NCBI GenBank assembly: GCA_905207385.1
Contig: CAJLLH010000090.1
Span: 1 to 5,502, forward strand
DNA length: 5,502 nucleotides
From: an uncultured Eubacteriales bacterium
Lineage (GTDB): Bacteria; Bacillota; Clostridia; Christensenellales; Borkfalkiaceae
Direction of reading: 5' to 3'
Below are positions 1-4,514 of this stretch, one piece after another. Position numbers and translations under genes: made by a program. Below the pieces are notes generated by a model. The model worked only from the letters and a program-made list of their open reading frames with translations. It did no database searches and had not been told where the DNA came from. Numbering within the stretch: the stretch's first letter is position 1; the number at the start of each line of letters is the position of its first letter.

Positions 1-130
1 TATAGATAATTAATGCGCTAAAGCTATGGATAATAGATACCTTTGCGTTATAAAGGATTAATGATCTTGCGTTGCTTCCGATCGGTACTCCCTGAGTTTA
101 TAATTTAATAAATATTTTTTTATGCAAATA
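1..130. other. Intergenic stretch with no gene seen
   Basis: No convincing reading frame or RNA gene is visible. The left edge has a weak direct repeat, TATAGATAAT at 1-10 and TATGGATAAT at 25-34. There is a short possible hairpin CCTTT/AAAGG at 40-44 and 52-56 with a 7-base loop, and an 8-base palindrome CCGATCGG at 78-85. The last ~40 bases are very AT-rich and lead into the promoter of the next gene. It is probably the upstream region of that gene, plus whatever trails from a gene to the left of the window. Confidence 0.4.
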
Positions 131-159
131 TTGACATAATCTGTTTTATATTATATAAT
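131..159 (+). promoter_or_regulatory. Sigma-A promoter of the zinc-ribbon membrane protein gene
   Basis: A perfect -35 TTGACA (131-136) and a perfect -10 TATAAT (154-159) are separated by exactly 17 bases. Transcription should start near 166, giving a leader of about 25 bases before the ATG at 191. This is the strongest promoter in the window by match to consensus. There is no TG extension before the -10. Confidence 0.9.
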
Positions 160-174
160 TATGGCATATTGTAG

Positions 175-187
175 AAAGGGAGGAGAG
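175..187 (+). promoter_or_regulatory. Shine-Dalgarno site fixing the start at 191
   Basis: A purine-rich AAAGGGAGGAGA contains GGAGG at 179-183, seven bases before the ATG at 191. An in-frame ATG at 161 lies at about the predicted transcription start and has no such site, so 191 is the better start. Confidence 0.85.
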
Positions 188-190
188 ATT

Positions 191-541
191 ATGAAATTCT
201 GCACTAGGTGTGGCGCGGAACTTGACGACAACGCAGAAGTATGCAGCAACTGCGGTTGCCCTACCGAATTGTTCCGTCCTGCACAAAACGTACAACAGCC
301 TCAGGCTGCAGTAAGTTCGCATTCAAGCGGTCTGGATACCGCTATAAAGGTATTCATGATTTTGGGTTGCATAGCCGCTGCTTTTGCTTTCCTTATTCCG
401 CTTATATGGGCAATTCCTATGACGGTTCACGCATTCAGGAAGATAAACGATGGCGAACCTATGGGCGTAGGCTTCAAAGTCTGCACGCTGTTGTTCTTGA
501 ATATGATTGCGGGCATTCTTCTGCTTGTAAGGGATGCCTGA
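191..541 (+). CDS. Small zinc-ribbon membrane protein
   Basis: The product is 116 residues. The N-terminus is a zinc ribbon of the zinc_ribbon_2/DUF2116-like kind: C4-x2-C7 followed by C18-x2-C21, with the usual CxRCGAEL...CSNCG pattern, so it should bind one zinc ion. A polar Q/P/S-rich linker follows (about residues 26-50), then two hydrophobic stretches (about 52-80 and 96-113) likely to span the membrane, leaving the ribbon probably cytoplasmic. Such proteins are common in Clostridia and their function is generally unknown; I do not assign one. The gene has its own promoter and terminator, so it is a single-gene unit. The start at 191 rather than 161 is chosen because of the strong ribosome site and the promoter position. 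Confidence 0.85.
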   Translation: MKFCTRCGAELDDNAEVCSNCGCPTELFRPAQNVQQPQAAVSSHSSGLDTAIKVFMILGCIAAAFAFLIPLIWAIPMTVHAFRKINDGEPMGVGFKVCTLLFLNMIAGILLLVRDA

Positions 542-558
542 AGCTTATTCCAACTATA

Positions 559-600
559 AAAAGGCACTGAAGTTTTTCAGCGCCTTTTTTGTTTGTTTTT
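559..600 (+). terminator. Intrinsic terminator of the zinc-ribbon gene
   Basis: Starting 18 bases after the stop codon is a hairpin with arms AAGGC-A-CTGAA and TTCAG-C-GCCTT, one A/C mismatch and a 4-base loop (GTTT). It is followed by a T-run (585-590) and more T-rich sequence to 600. The run of A's before the stem means it could also work weakly on the other strand, but no minus-strand gene is seen there. Confidence 0.85.
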
Positions 601-652
601 AGTTTAACCGCCTGCCAACGGCAACTGAATTTGTGCTTTTTAATACAGGCTT

Positions 653-697
653 GGCATATTGCGTTTCTGCGCCTGTGCGCATTGTTGCAATTATGCC
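653..697. repeat. 45-base nested dyad-symmetric element overlapping the -35 box
   Basis: The outer arms GGCATATTGC (653-662) and GCAATTATGCC (687-697) pair over 10 base pairs with one bulged T (691). Inside lies a second perfect dyad TGCGC/GCGCA (668-672 and 677-681) around the 4-base centre CTGT. The unpaired segments on the two sides are both five bases long. The right arm contains the -35 hexamer of the next promoter (685-690). It could be a repressor or activator site, or a folded structure in read-through RNA from the left; which one is inference. Confidence 0.6.
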
Positions 698-713
698 GCG
701 GCAGTGTTATAAT
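685..713 (+). promoter_or_regulatory. Extended -10 promoter of the DUF89 gene
   Basis: The -35 is TTGCAA (685-690) and the -10 is TATAAT (708-713), with a 17-base spacer. The -10 is preceded by TGT, giving the extended form TGTTATAAT. Predicted transcription start is near 720, which leaves a leader of about 68 bases beginning with the palindrome at 722-735. Confidence 0.85.
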
Positions 714-721
714 ATACCCGT

Positions 722-735
722 CAGCCTTAAGGCTG
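722..735. promoter_or_regulatory. Perfect 14-base palindrome at the predicted transcription start
   Basis: CAGCCTTAAGGCTG is a perfect inverted repeat beginning nine bases after the -10 box. Its position fits an operator that blocks initiation. Alternatively, as RNA it would form a 5-bp hairpin with a TTAA loop at the 5' end of the message, which can protect mRNA from decay. Sequence alone does not decide between these. Confidence 0.5.
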
Positions 736-787
736 GCAATTTTAACGCGCGTGCGCAATGTAAGCAAAACGCCGTCGGAGGATTAAA

Positions 788-1663
788 ATGACTTTGGACG
801 AAGAGTGCAAGGGTTGTTTGTATAACAGTCAGTTAAAAAAGGTGGAACGTTCACATTCCGACCCCGAAAAGCTTGAACAGTTCCGTTCGCGCGTCCGCGC
901 GCTGTGCGCCAATCCGCCCGCGCATTATTGCGCCCCGCTTTTGATGCGGGATATAGACCGCGCACACTGCGAAATATTCGGCGGCGGCATAGATTATTCG
1001 GCTGAAAAAATGATGTTCAATTCTGCAGTCCTCGCAATGGAGGAAGATTTGTTCGCAAATATAAAAGCTTGTTCCGACCCGCTGGCGGAGGCAGTAAAAT
1101 ACGCCGCGGCGGCAAACTATATCGATTTTGCCAAACTTTCAGACCTCGATGCGGACAGCATATCTGTAGTAAAACAGGCGGCAGAAAAAACCGTGCCGGA
1201 TGCGGCGGTGCTCAGCCTTCTTAAATCGCGCCTTAAATCGGCAAAAACGCTTTTATATGTGCACGACAACTGCGGCGAAGTGGTGTTCGATAAAATACTG
1301 ATAAGGGTTATCAGGTCGCTTTATCCCGAAATAAGCGTAACCTCGCTTGTTCGCGGCGGCGAAATAATAAACGACGCCACGCGCAAGGATGCGGAATTTA
1401 TAAATCTCGGAAAATACGCCTCGGTCGAAGACAGCGGCGAGGCTGTTCCGGGCACATATTTAAAGGAATTAAGTCCGCGCGCTTTAAGCCTTTTCAACTC
1501 CTGCGACGTAATAATTTCAAAGGGGCTTGGCAACCTTGAAACGCTTTTCGGCGAGGGTTACGATATTTTTTATGTCTTTATGTGCAAGTGCGAACACATA
1601 GCAAGGCGTTTTAACCTTGCGCAGTGGAGCACTGCGTTCGTGCACGAAAGCGGCAAGGCTTAA
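788..1663 (+). CDS. DUF89/ARMT1-like metal-dependent phosphatase
   Basis: The product is 291 residues, the usual size for the short prokaryotic DUF89 (Pfam PF01937) proteins. Visible family marks: an N-terminal CxxC (C7, C10); the AAxANYID-like segment around 106-113; the metal-site motif HDNCGE (D160, N161) after a hydrophobic strand; IINDAT with N196/D197; VEDSG with D215; SKGLGN (244-249) with K245 and N249; and a C-terminal KC pair (267-268). The family comprises metal-dependent phosphatases proposed to remove phosphate from damaged or unwanted sugar-phosphate metabolites; the substrate here cannot be told. It should be cytoplasmic, as there is no signal or membrane segment. The start is supported by GGAGGA at 777-782, five bases before the ATG. 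It appears to be a one-gene transcript with a promoter set between two dyads. Confidence 0.9.
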   Translation: MTLDEECKGCLYNSQLKKVERSHSDPEKLEQFRSRVRALCANPPAHYCAPLLMRDIDRAHCEIFGGGIDYSAEKMMFNSAVLAMEEDLFANIKACSDPLAEAVKYAAAANYIDFAKLSDLDADSISVVKQAAEKTVPDAAVLSLLKSRLKSAKTLLYVHDNCGEVVFDKILIRVIRSLYPEISVTSLVRGGEIINDATRKDAEFINLGKYASVEDSGEAVPGTYLKELSPRALSLFNSCDVIISKGLGNLETLFGEGYDIFYVFMCKCEHIARRFNLAQWSTAFVHESGKA

Positions 1664-1695
1664 GTTTAATCGGGTAAAAAGGCGGCATCTTTTAA

Positions 1696-1720
1696 TGACG
1701 GCCACCGTTAATAATTATAC
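1696..1720 (+). terminator. Weak possible terminator after the DUF89 gene
   Basis: A 6-bp stem including one G-T pair (1696-1701 with 1705-1710, centred on ACGG/CCGT) has a 3-base loop and is followed by AT-rich sequence with TTTTT at 1721-1725. The stem is short and the T-run is not directly adjacent, so termination here is tentative; read-through toward the next gene is possible. Confidence 0.3.
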
Positions 1721-1776
1721 TTTTTAGTTAAATATTACAAATTATTGAATCGCGGTTATTTTTAATGCAAATAAGC

Positions 1777-1805
1777 TTGTGCAAAAAACGCGCGGATGTT
1801 ATAAT
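1777..1805 (+). promoter_or_regulatory. Extended -10 promoter of the lipoprotein gene
   Basis: TGT precedes a perfect -10 TATAAT (1800-1805), giving TGTTATAAT. With a 17-base spacer the -35 would be TTGTGC (1777-1782), matching consensus well only in its first three bases. Predicted start of transcription is near 1812, only about 15 bases before the ATG at 1827, just enough to hold the ribosome site. Confidence 0.75.
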
Positions 1806-1826
1806 TACCGACGAAAGGAGATTTAC

Positions 1827-2948
1827 ATGAAAGATAAATTCATAAAGGCGTGCGCGCTCCTCGCTCTGCCCGCAGTGCTTATCGGCGCGTCGGCTTGCGG
1901 CAAGGATGTGGGCGAAAACAAAAGCTACGTTTTAAACGATGACGACGTTTACCCCGCAGTTGCCGCCGCATACGAGCAGGAAAGCAAGGACGCCATAACC
2001 CGCTGGCAGAACGCTTCCGGCGCAGAAAAGGAGGAAGTTGTAAAGCAGGTTGCCGCCGAACTTTTCGCTTACGGATGCTATAACGAAGAGTACATAGACA
2101 AATATGTCTACTTTTCCACCCAGACGGGCTCTACCGACTTGGGTTCTAAGGGCAGCGGCAACGTAACCACGCAGAACTATAAGCTTATTGTACACGAAGG
2201 AGAAAACACTCCCGGTTACAAATATCATTACACGATGAAGTACGTGAACGAGGCGACCGGCACGATAGAAACTTTCAAATCGCTGTTCCAGTCGGCGCGC
2301 CTGCGTTTCGTGGAAGATACAAACAAACTTTACAGGTTCGAAGGCGAAGATATACGCTATGCCGAAGGGCACGCGTCAGATTCCGAACAGCCCCTTTTAA
2401 CCTGCGACTGGAAGACGGGCAGCGACTGGGGCACGGACGACCCTCCCATAGTAAAGCGCGAGGGTGCAAAGCTTACGCTTGCCGAAATCGAACAGGATAT
2501 ATTGGAGCAGGCAAAGGGCGAAGAAGCCGTTATTCACGGCAACGTAAACATACTTGCGGACAATATCGTAAAATCTGCCGAAATAATTTCCAGCAAGGTG
2601 GACGGGCACGCCGTCTACGAAGTCCGCATGGATCTTGACTGTGCCGTTGCCAACGCTGACGAAGCTTCTCAGCTTATGCTTAAAAACGCAAACAGCGCAA
2701 GCGAATGCAGATGGGTAGAGGACGAAAACGGTAAGGGACCCGTAATTACCTATCAGGTATGGGATAACGGTCTTTTAAAGTATTACAGCATCGACGAAGC
2801 GTGGGAAGGAAAAATAAAAGTTGCGCTTCTTTCGTATAACGGCGGAGCGGTATCATCTCAGCAAGTATGGTACAGTTATTCCGCGGCGGATACGTCCATG
2901 ACCGAAAAGCTTGAAATGCTTGAAGACGCCAAAAAAATAAAAGGCTGA
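1827..2948 (+). CDS. Predicted lipoprotein of unknown family
   Basis: The product is 373 residues. The N-terminus is a lipoprotein signal: positive charges (K2, K4, K7), a hydrophobic core (about 8-20) and an ASAC lipobox with the acylated cysteine at C24. The -3 residue is Ala instead of the usual Leu, so the box is slightly off-consensus. The mature part is acidic and polar with no further membrane segment, and should sit on the outer face of the cytoplasmic membrane. It contains aromatic-rich strand-like segments (YKYHYTMKYV at 131-140, VWYSYSAAD at 347-355) and a charged C-terminal helix (about 357-372). I do not recognise the family; a solute-binding role is possible but unsupported. The start is fixed by AAAGGAG (1814-1820) six bases before ATG; an in-frame GTG at 1779 lies inside the promoter and is rejected. 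It is probably co-transcribed with the small gene that follows. Confidence 0.8.
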   Translation: MKDKFIKACALLALPAVLIGASACGKDVGENKSYVLNDDDVYPAVAAAYEQESKDAITRWQNASGAEKEEVVKQVAAELFAYGCYNEEYIDKYVYFSTQTGSTDLGSKGSGNVTTQNYKLIVHEGENTPGYKYHYTMKYVNEATGTIETFKSLFQSARLRFVEDTNKLYRFEGEDIRYAEGHASDSEQPLLTCDWKTGSDWGTDDPPIVKREGAKLTLAEIEQDILEQAKGEEAVIHGNVNILADNIVKSAEIISSKVDGHAVYEVRMDLDCAVANADEASQLMLKNANSASECRWVEDENGKGPVITYQVWDNGLLKYYSIDEAWEGKIKVALLSYNGGAVSSQQVWYSYSAADTSMTEKLEMLEDAKKIKG

Positions 2949-3000
2949 AAAAAGTATTTGCGGCATATATGGCGCTCAATTCAAAATAAGCAGGTAAAAA

Positions 3001-3207
3001 ATGAGCATAACTAAATGGGATATGTTAAAACTTTCTTCGGCGTTCGAGGGCAGCTTCAACCCCGCAGATTTTTCCGAAGAAGAGCTTGCCGAAATGCTGG
3101 GACTTATGGAGGAGGCGGACGGTATTGAAGAAATCCGCCGCCGCTACTTTGAAGAGCACGACGACGTTAAGGACAGAACTCTGAACATAAAAAAATGGAG
3201 CGAATAA
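3001..3207 (+). CDS. Small acidic protein of unknown function
   Basis: The product is 68 residues with about 18 acidic and 9 basic side chains, so strongly negative overall. Residues 24-52 (SEEELAEMLGLMEEADGI...) look like one or two amphipathic helices, and the C-terminus ends KKWSE. There is no signal peptide or membrane segment. It starts 52 bases after the lipoprotein stop, with no terminator or clear promoter between, so it is probably the second gene of that transcript. The ribosome site is weak (AGGT at 2992-2995, six bases from the ATG of 3001). Coding is supported by codon use like that of its neighbours (many GAA, GAG, CTT, GCC codons) and a natural protein composition. I do not recognise a family; a partner of the lipoprotein is only a guess from position. 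Confidence 0.65.
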   Translation: MSITKWDMLKLSSAFEGSFNPADFSEEELAEMLGLMEEADGIEEIRRRYFEEHDDVKDRTLNIKKWSE

Positions 3208-3308
3208 TCTGCGCCTTTTCAATCGTTTTGCGGAGTGCTCAAAATTATTGCCGTAAGCAAAAGCGTAGCGCGCAAAAACGGCGCAAAAAGCTTCTACAAA
3301 AAGTCAGA

Positions 3309-3395
3309 GCTGCAAAAAAATTGCAGAGCAAATCTGTAATAAAAATTCAAAGTTGCAAAAAAAGTTGCGGAGTAAATCTGCAATAAAACTTAAAA
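3309..3395. repeat. Two imperfect tandem ~43-base repeats
   Basis: Copy one (3309-3351, 43 bases) and copy two (3352-3395, 44 bases) match at 37 of 43 aligned positions with one inserted base. Both share the core GCAAAAAAA, a TTGC(A/G)GAG block and AAATCTG(T/C)AATAAAA. The string TTGCGGAGT of copy two also occurs at 3228-3236, so an older degenerate copy may lie upstream. Copy one can fold as CTGCAA/TTGCAG (3310-3315, 3321-3326), but copy two keeps only part of that stem. The stretch from 3208 to 3399 otherwise holds no supported gene. Confidence 0.65.
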
Positions 3396-3399
3396 CAAA

Positions 3400-3431
3400 A
3401 AAGCCGCGGAATTGTTCCGCGGCTTTAATTA
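3400..3431. terminator. Strong bidirectional intrinsic terminator
   Basis: A perfect 12-bp stem (AAAGCCGCGGAA, 3400-3411, with its complement at 3415-3426) closes a 3-base loop. On the plus strand it is followed by TTTAATTATTTTT; on the minus strand the preceding A-rich run becomes a U-run. It lies between the small acidic-protein gene and the convergent DeoR gene, whose stop codon is at 3443, and so should end transcription from both sides. Confidence 0.93.
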
Positions 3432-3442
3432 TTTTTAACTTT

Positions 3443-4201
3443 TTACATAACGACGATATCGTTCTGCTCGAAAAGCGCCTTGTATTCTCTGGGGAATACG
3501 TCGTCGGTTATAAGCACGTCGATATCTTCAAGCTGGGCAAAGGTGTAGGGATTGATTTTGCCTATCTTCGAGCTGTCCAGCATCATATAAACGTGGCGCG
3601 CCTTGCAGAACACCTGTTTAAGAAGGTCGCTCTCCGTCTGGCTGTTGCACGAAAAGCCGTGCTCGGGCGTAAACGCGAGTGCGGAAACAATGGCTATTTC
3701 AAAATTGGTGTTGTTGAAATATTCTTTTGCCGCGGGAGAGGAGGTGGAAAGGTTATCCTTCATAAGCTGACCGCCCACAACGGTAATTTCAACGTTCTTC
3801 TTCTGCGCAAGCTCCATGGCTACGGCTATGCCGTTGGTAAAGATGTTGCACTTTATGTCGGGCATTTCCTTGGAAAGGTACATTGCCGTAGTGCCGCCGT
3901 CTATAAAGATGCTTGTACCCTCGTCAATAAGGGTTGCAGCTTTCTGTGCAATAACAATCTTCGCGTCCATGTTAACGGTAGTTTTTTTGGTGTACGCTTC
4001 GCCGGAAACTTTCTGCACTTCCTTAACGGACATAGCGCCGCCGCGTATACGTATAACCCTGCCGTCCTCTTCCAGCTGCGAAAGGTCGCGCCTCAAGGTC
4101 ATCTGCGAAACATCGGGGAAAGCTTCTTCAAGCTGTTCAAGCGTCATTTTACCGCGCTTATCAAGAATTTCGGCTACTTCTTCAAGTCTTTCACGCTTCA
4201 C
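3443..4201 (-). CDS. DeoR-family transcriptional repressor
   Basis: The product is 252 residues from a GTG start, the standard length for the family. Residues 1-57 form the DeoR-type winged helix-turn-helix: KRERLEEVAEIL, then a recognition segment with TLRRDLSQLEEDG (35-47) and the wing RIRGGA (51-56). Residues about 75-240 form the DeoR C-terminal sensor domain, with IDGGTT (100-105), TNG (122-124), VVGG (141-144) and DSSKIG (209-214). Family members usually sense a phosphorylated sugar or related metabolite and repress catabolic genes; the ligand here is unknown. No sugar-catabolism gene is next to it: its divergent neighbour is a potassium transporter. The frame is open back to a TTG at 4249 and an ATG at 4234, but these lie at or just after the predicted transcription start, ahead of the AAAGGAG site, so GTG 4201 is preferred; it also gives the canonical family N-terminus. 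Confidence 0.93.
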   Translation of the reverse strand: MKRERLEEVAEILDKRGKMTLEQLEEAFPDVSQMTLRRDLSQLEEDGRVIRIRGGAMSVKEVQKVSGEAYTKKTTVNMDAKIVIAQKAATLIDEGTSIFIDGGTTAMYLSKEMPDIKCNIFTNGIAVAMELAQKKNVEITVVGGQLMKDNLSTSSPAAKEYFNNTNFEIAIVSALAFTPEHGFSCNSQTESDLLKQVFCKARHVYMMLDSSKIGKINPYTFAQLEDIDVLITDDVFPREYKALFEQNDIVVM

Positions 4202-4212
4202 TTTGATACTTG

Positions 4213-4219
4213 CTCCTTT
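4213..4219 (-). promoter_or_regulatory. Shine-Dalgarno site deciding the DeoR start
   Basis: On the minus strand this reads AAAGGAG, 11 bases before the GTG at 4201. The spacing is a little long, but no other start codon downstream of it fits better, and the alternative starts at 4234 and 4249 lie upstream of it. Confidence 0.7.
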
Positions 4220-4234
4220 GTTATTATTTAACAT

Positions 4235-4329
4235 CAATCTGACTGTCAAATCTATTATATATCAGTAATTATCTAAAGTCAAGGACTAAAATCACATTTT
4301 TAACATTTTTTTGCAATCGGACTGTTAAA
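4235..4329. repeat. Two copies of a 16-base direct repeat, possible DeoR operators
   Basis: CAATCTGACTGTCAAA (4235-4250) and CAATCGGACTGTTAAA (4314-4329) match at 14 of 16 positions and lie in the same orientation 79 bases apart. The first copy sits at the predicted transcription start of deoR, the second upstream of its -35 and on the side of the ktrB promoter. A looser pair, CTAAAGTCAAGG (4273-4284) and CTTAAGTCAAAA (4358-4369), lies nearby. DeoR-family repressors often bind repeated sites at their own promoter, so autoregulation is plausible but inferred. Confidence 0.5.
4254..4282 (-). promoter_or_regulatory. Sigma-A promoter of deoR
   Basis: Read on the minus strand, -35 TTGACT (4282-4277) and -10 TATAAT (4259-4254) are separated by 17 bases. 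Transcription should start near 4247, giving a leader of about 45 bases before the GTG at 4201. One of the 16-base repeats covers this start point. Confidence 0.88.
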
Positions 4330-4383
4330 AACTTACACAAACAGCTTTGAAAACCGTCTTAAGTCAAAAATGCGTATATAAGC

Positions 4384-4412
4384 TTGCGTTTTATATTGGT
4401 CTGTGTTATAAT
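4384..4412 (+). promoter_or_regulatory. Extended -10 promoter of ktrB
   Basis: -35 TTGCGT (4384-4389), a 17-base spacer and -10 TATAAT (4407-4412) preceded by TGT make the extended form TGTTATAAT. Transcription should start near 4419. A CACGTG palindrome (4414-4419) lies right at that point. The predicted leader is about 95 bases and rich in structure. Confidence 0.85.
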
Positions 4413-4419
4413 TCACGTG

Positions 4420-4514
4420 GTTATCCGTCGGGGAGAGTTAAGCTCTTTCTTTAAAGGTAACCTTTTTGCCCGCTTTGTCGGGTTGCCGCAAAAAAGCGGT
4501 TTTTTTGGTCAGAT
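4420..4514 (+). promoter_or_regulatory. Structured 5' leader of ktrB, candidate attenuator
   Basis: Four small hairpins can form in a row: GGGAGAG/CTCTTTC (4431-4437, 4443-4449, with two G-U pairs), AAAGG/CCTTT (4453-4457, 4461-4465), CCCG/CGGG (4469-4472, 4479-4482) and CCGC/GCGG (4486-4489, 4496-4499) followed by seven T's. An alternative pairing is visible: CTTTTTGC (4462-4469) can pair with GCAAAAAAG (4488-4496), which would break hairpins two, three and four. A second CGGG (4429-4432) can also compete for the same CCCG. This is the layout of a transcription attenuator or riboswitch expression platform. I do not recognise the class; the c-di-AMP (ydaO) riboswitch, common before potassium transporters, is not evident here. 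Confidence 0.5.
4486..4506 (+). terminator. Small hairpin plus T-run just before the ktrB start
   Basis: A 4-bp all-GC stem (CCGC/GCGG) has a six-A loop and can add a G-U pair at the base. It is followed by seven T's (4500-4506), and the start codon follows only eight bases later. It is weak as a stand-alone terminator, but it is placed as the terminator arm of an attenuator would be. Confidence 0.45.

Noticed and set aside
161..190. In-frame ATG upstream of the zinc-ribbon gene
   Set aside because: It falls at about the predicted transcription start and has no ribosome site, while ATG 191 has GGAGG at ideal spacing.
1779..1826. GTG start giving a 16-residue longer lipoprotein
   Set aside because: The extension covers the promoter -35/-10 region and would spoil the signal peptide; AAAGGAG points to ATG 1827.
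1932..2372. Minus-strand frame of 146 codons
   Set aside because: Antisense to the lipoprotein gene, no ribosome site or recognisable domain, and cysteine/valine-rich shadow composition.
3195..3386. Lysine- and arginine-rich 63-codon frame
   Set aside because: It overlaps the end of the acidic-protein gene, has no ribosome site, and its composition comes from A-rich low-complexity repeats.
3309..3395. CRISPR array
   Set aside because: Only two adjacent copies without spacers and with several mismatches; no cas genes nearby.
3353..4231. Long plus-strand open frame of 292 codons
   Set aside because: It lies opposite the DeoR gene, whose protein shows clear family motifs; the plus-strand product is an antisense shadow rich in unlikely Phe/Val/His runs.
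4202..4249. TTG 4249 or ATG 4234 as the DeoR start
   Set aside because: Both are upstream of the only good ribosome site and at or close to the predicted transcription start; GTG 4201 gives the normal family N-terminus.
4420..4514. c-di-AMP (ydaO-type) riboswitch
   Set aside because: Expected from the gene it precedes, but the leader is short and I cannot find the conserved GGGGUGAAUC-like and CCGACAGCUAAC-like blocks of that class.
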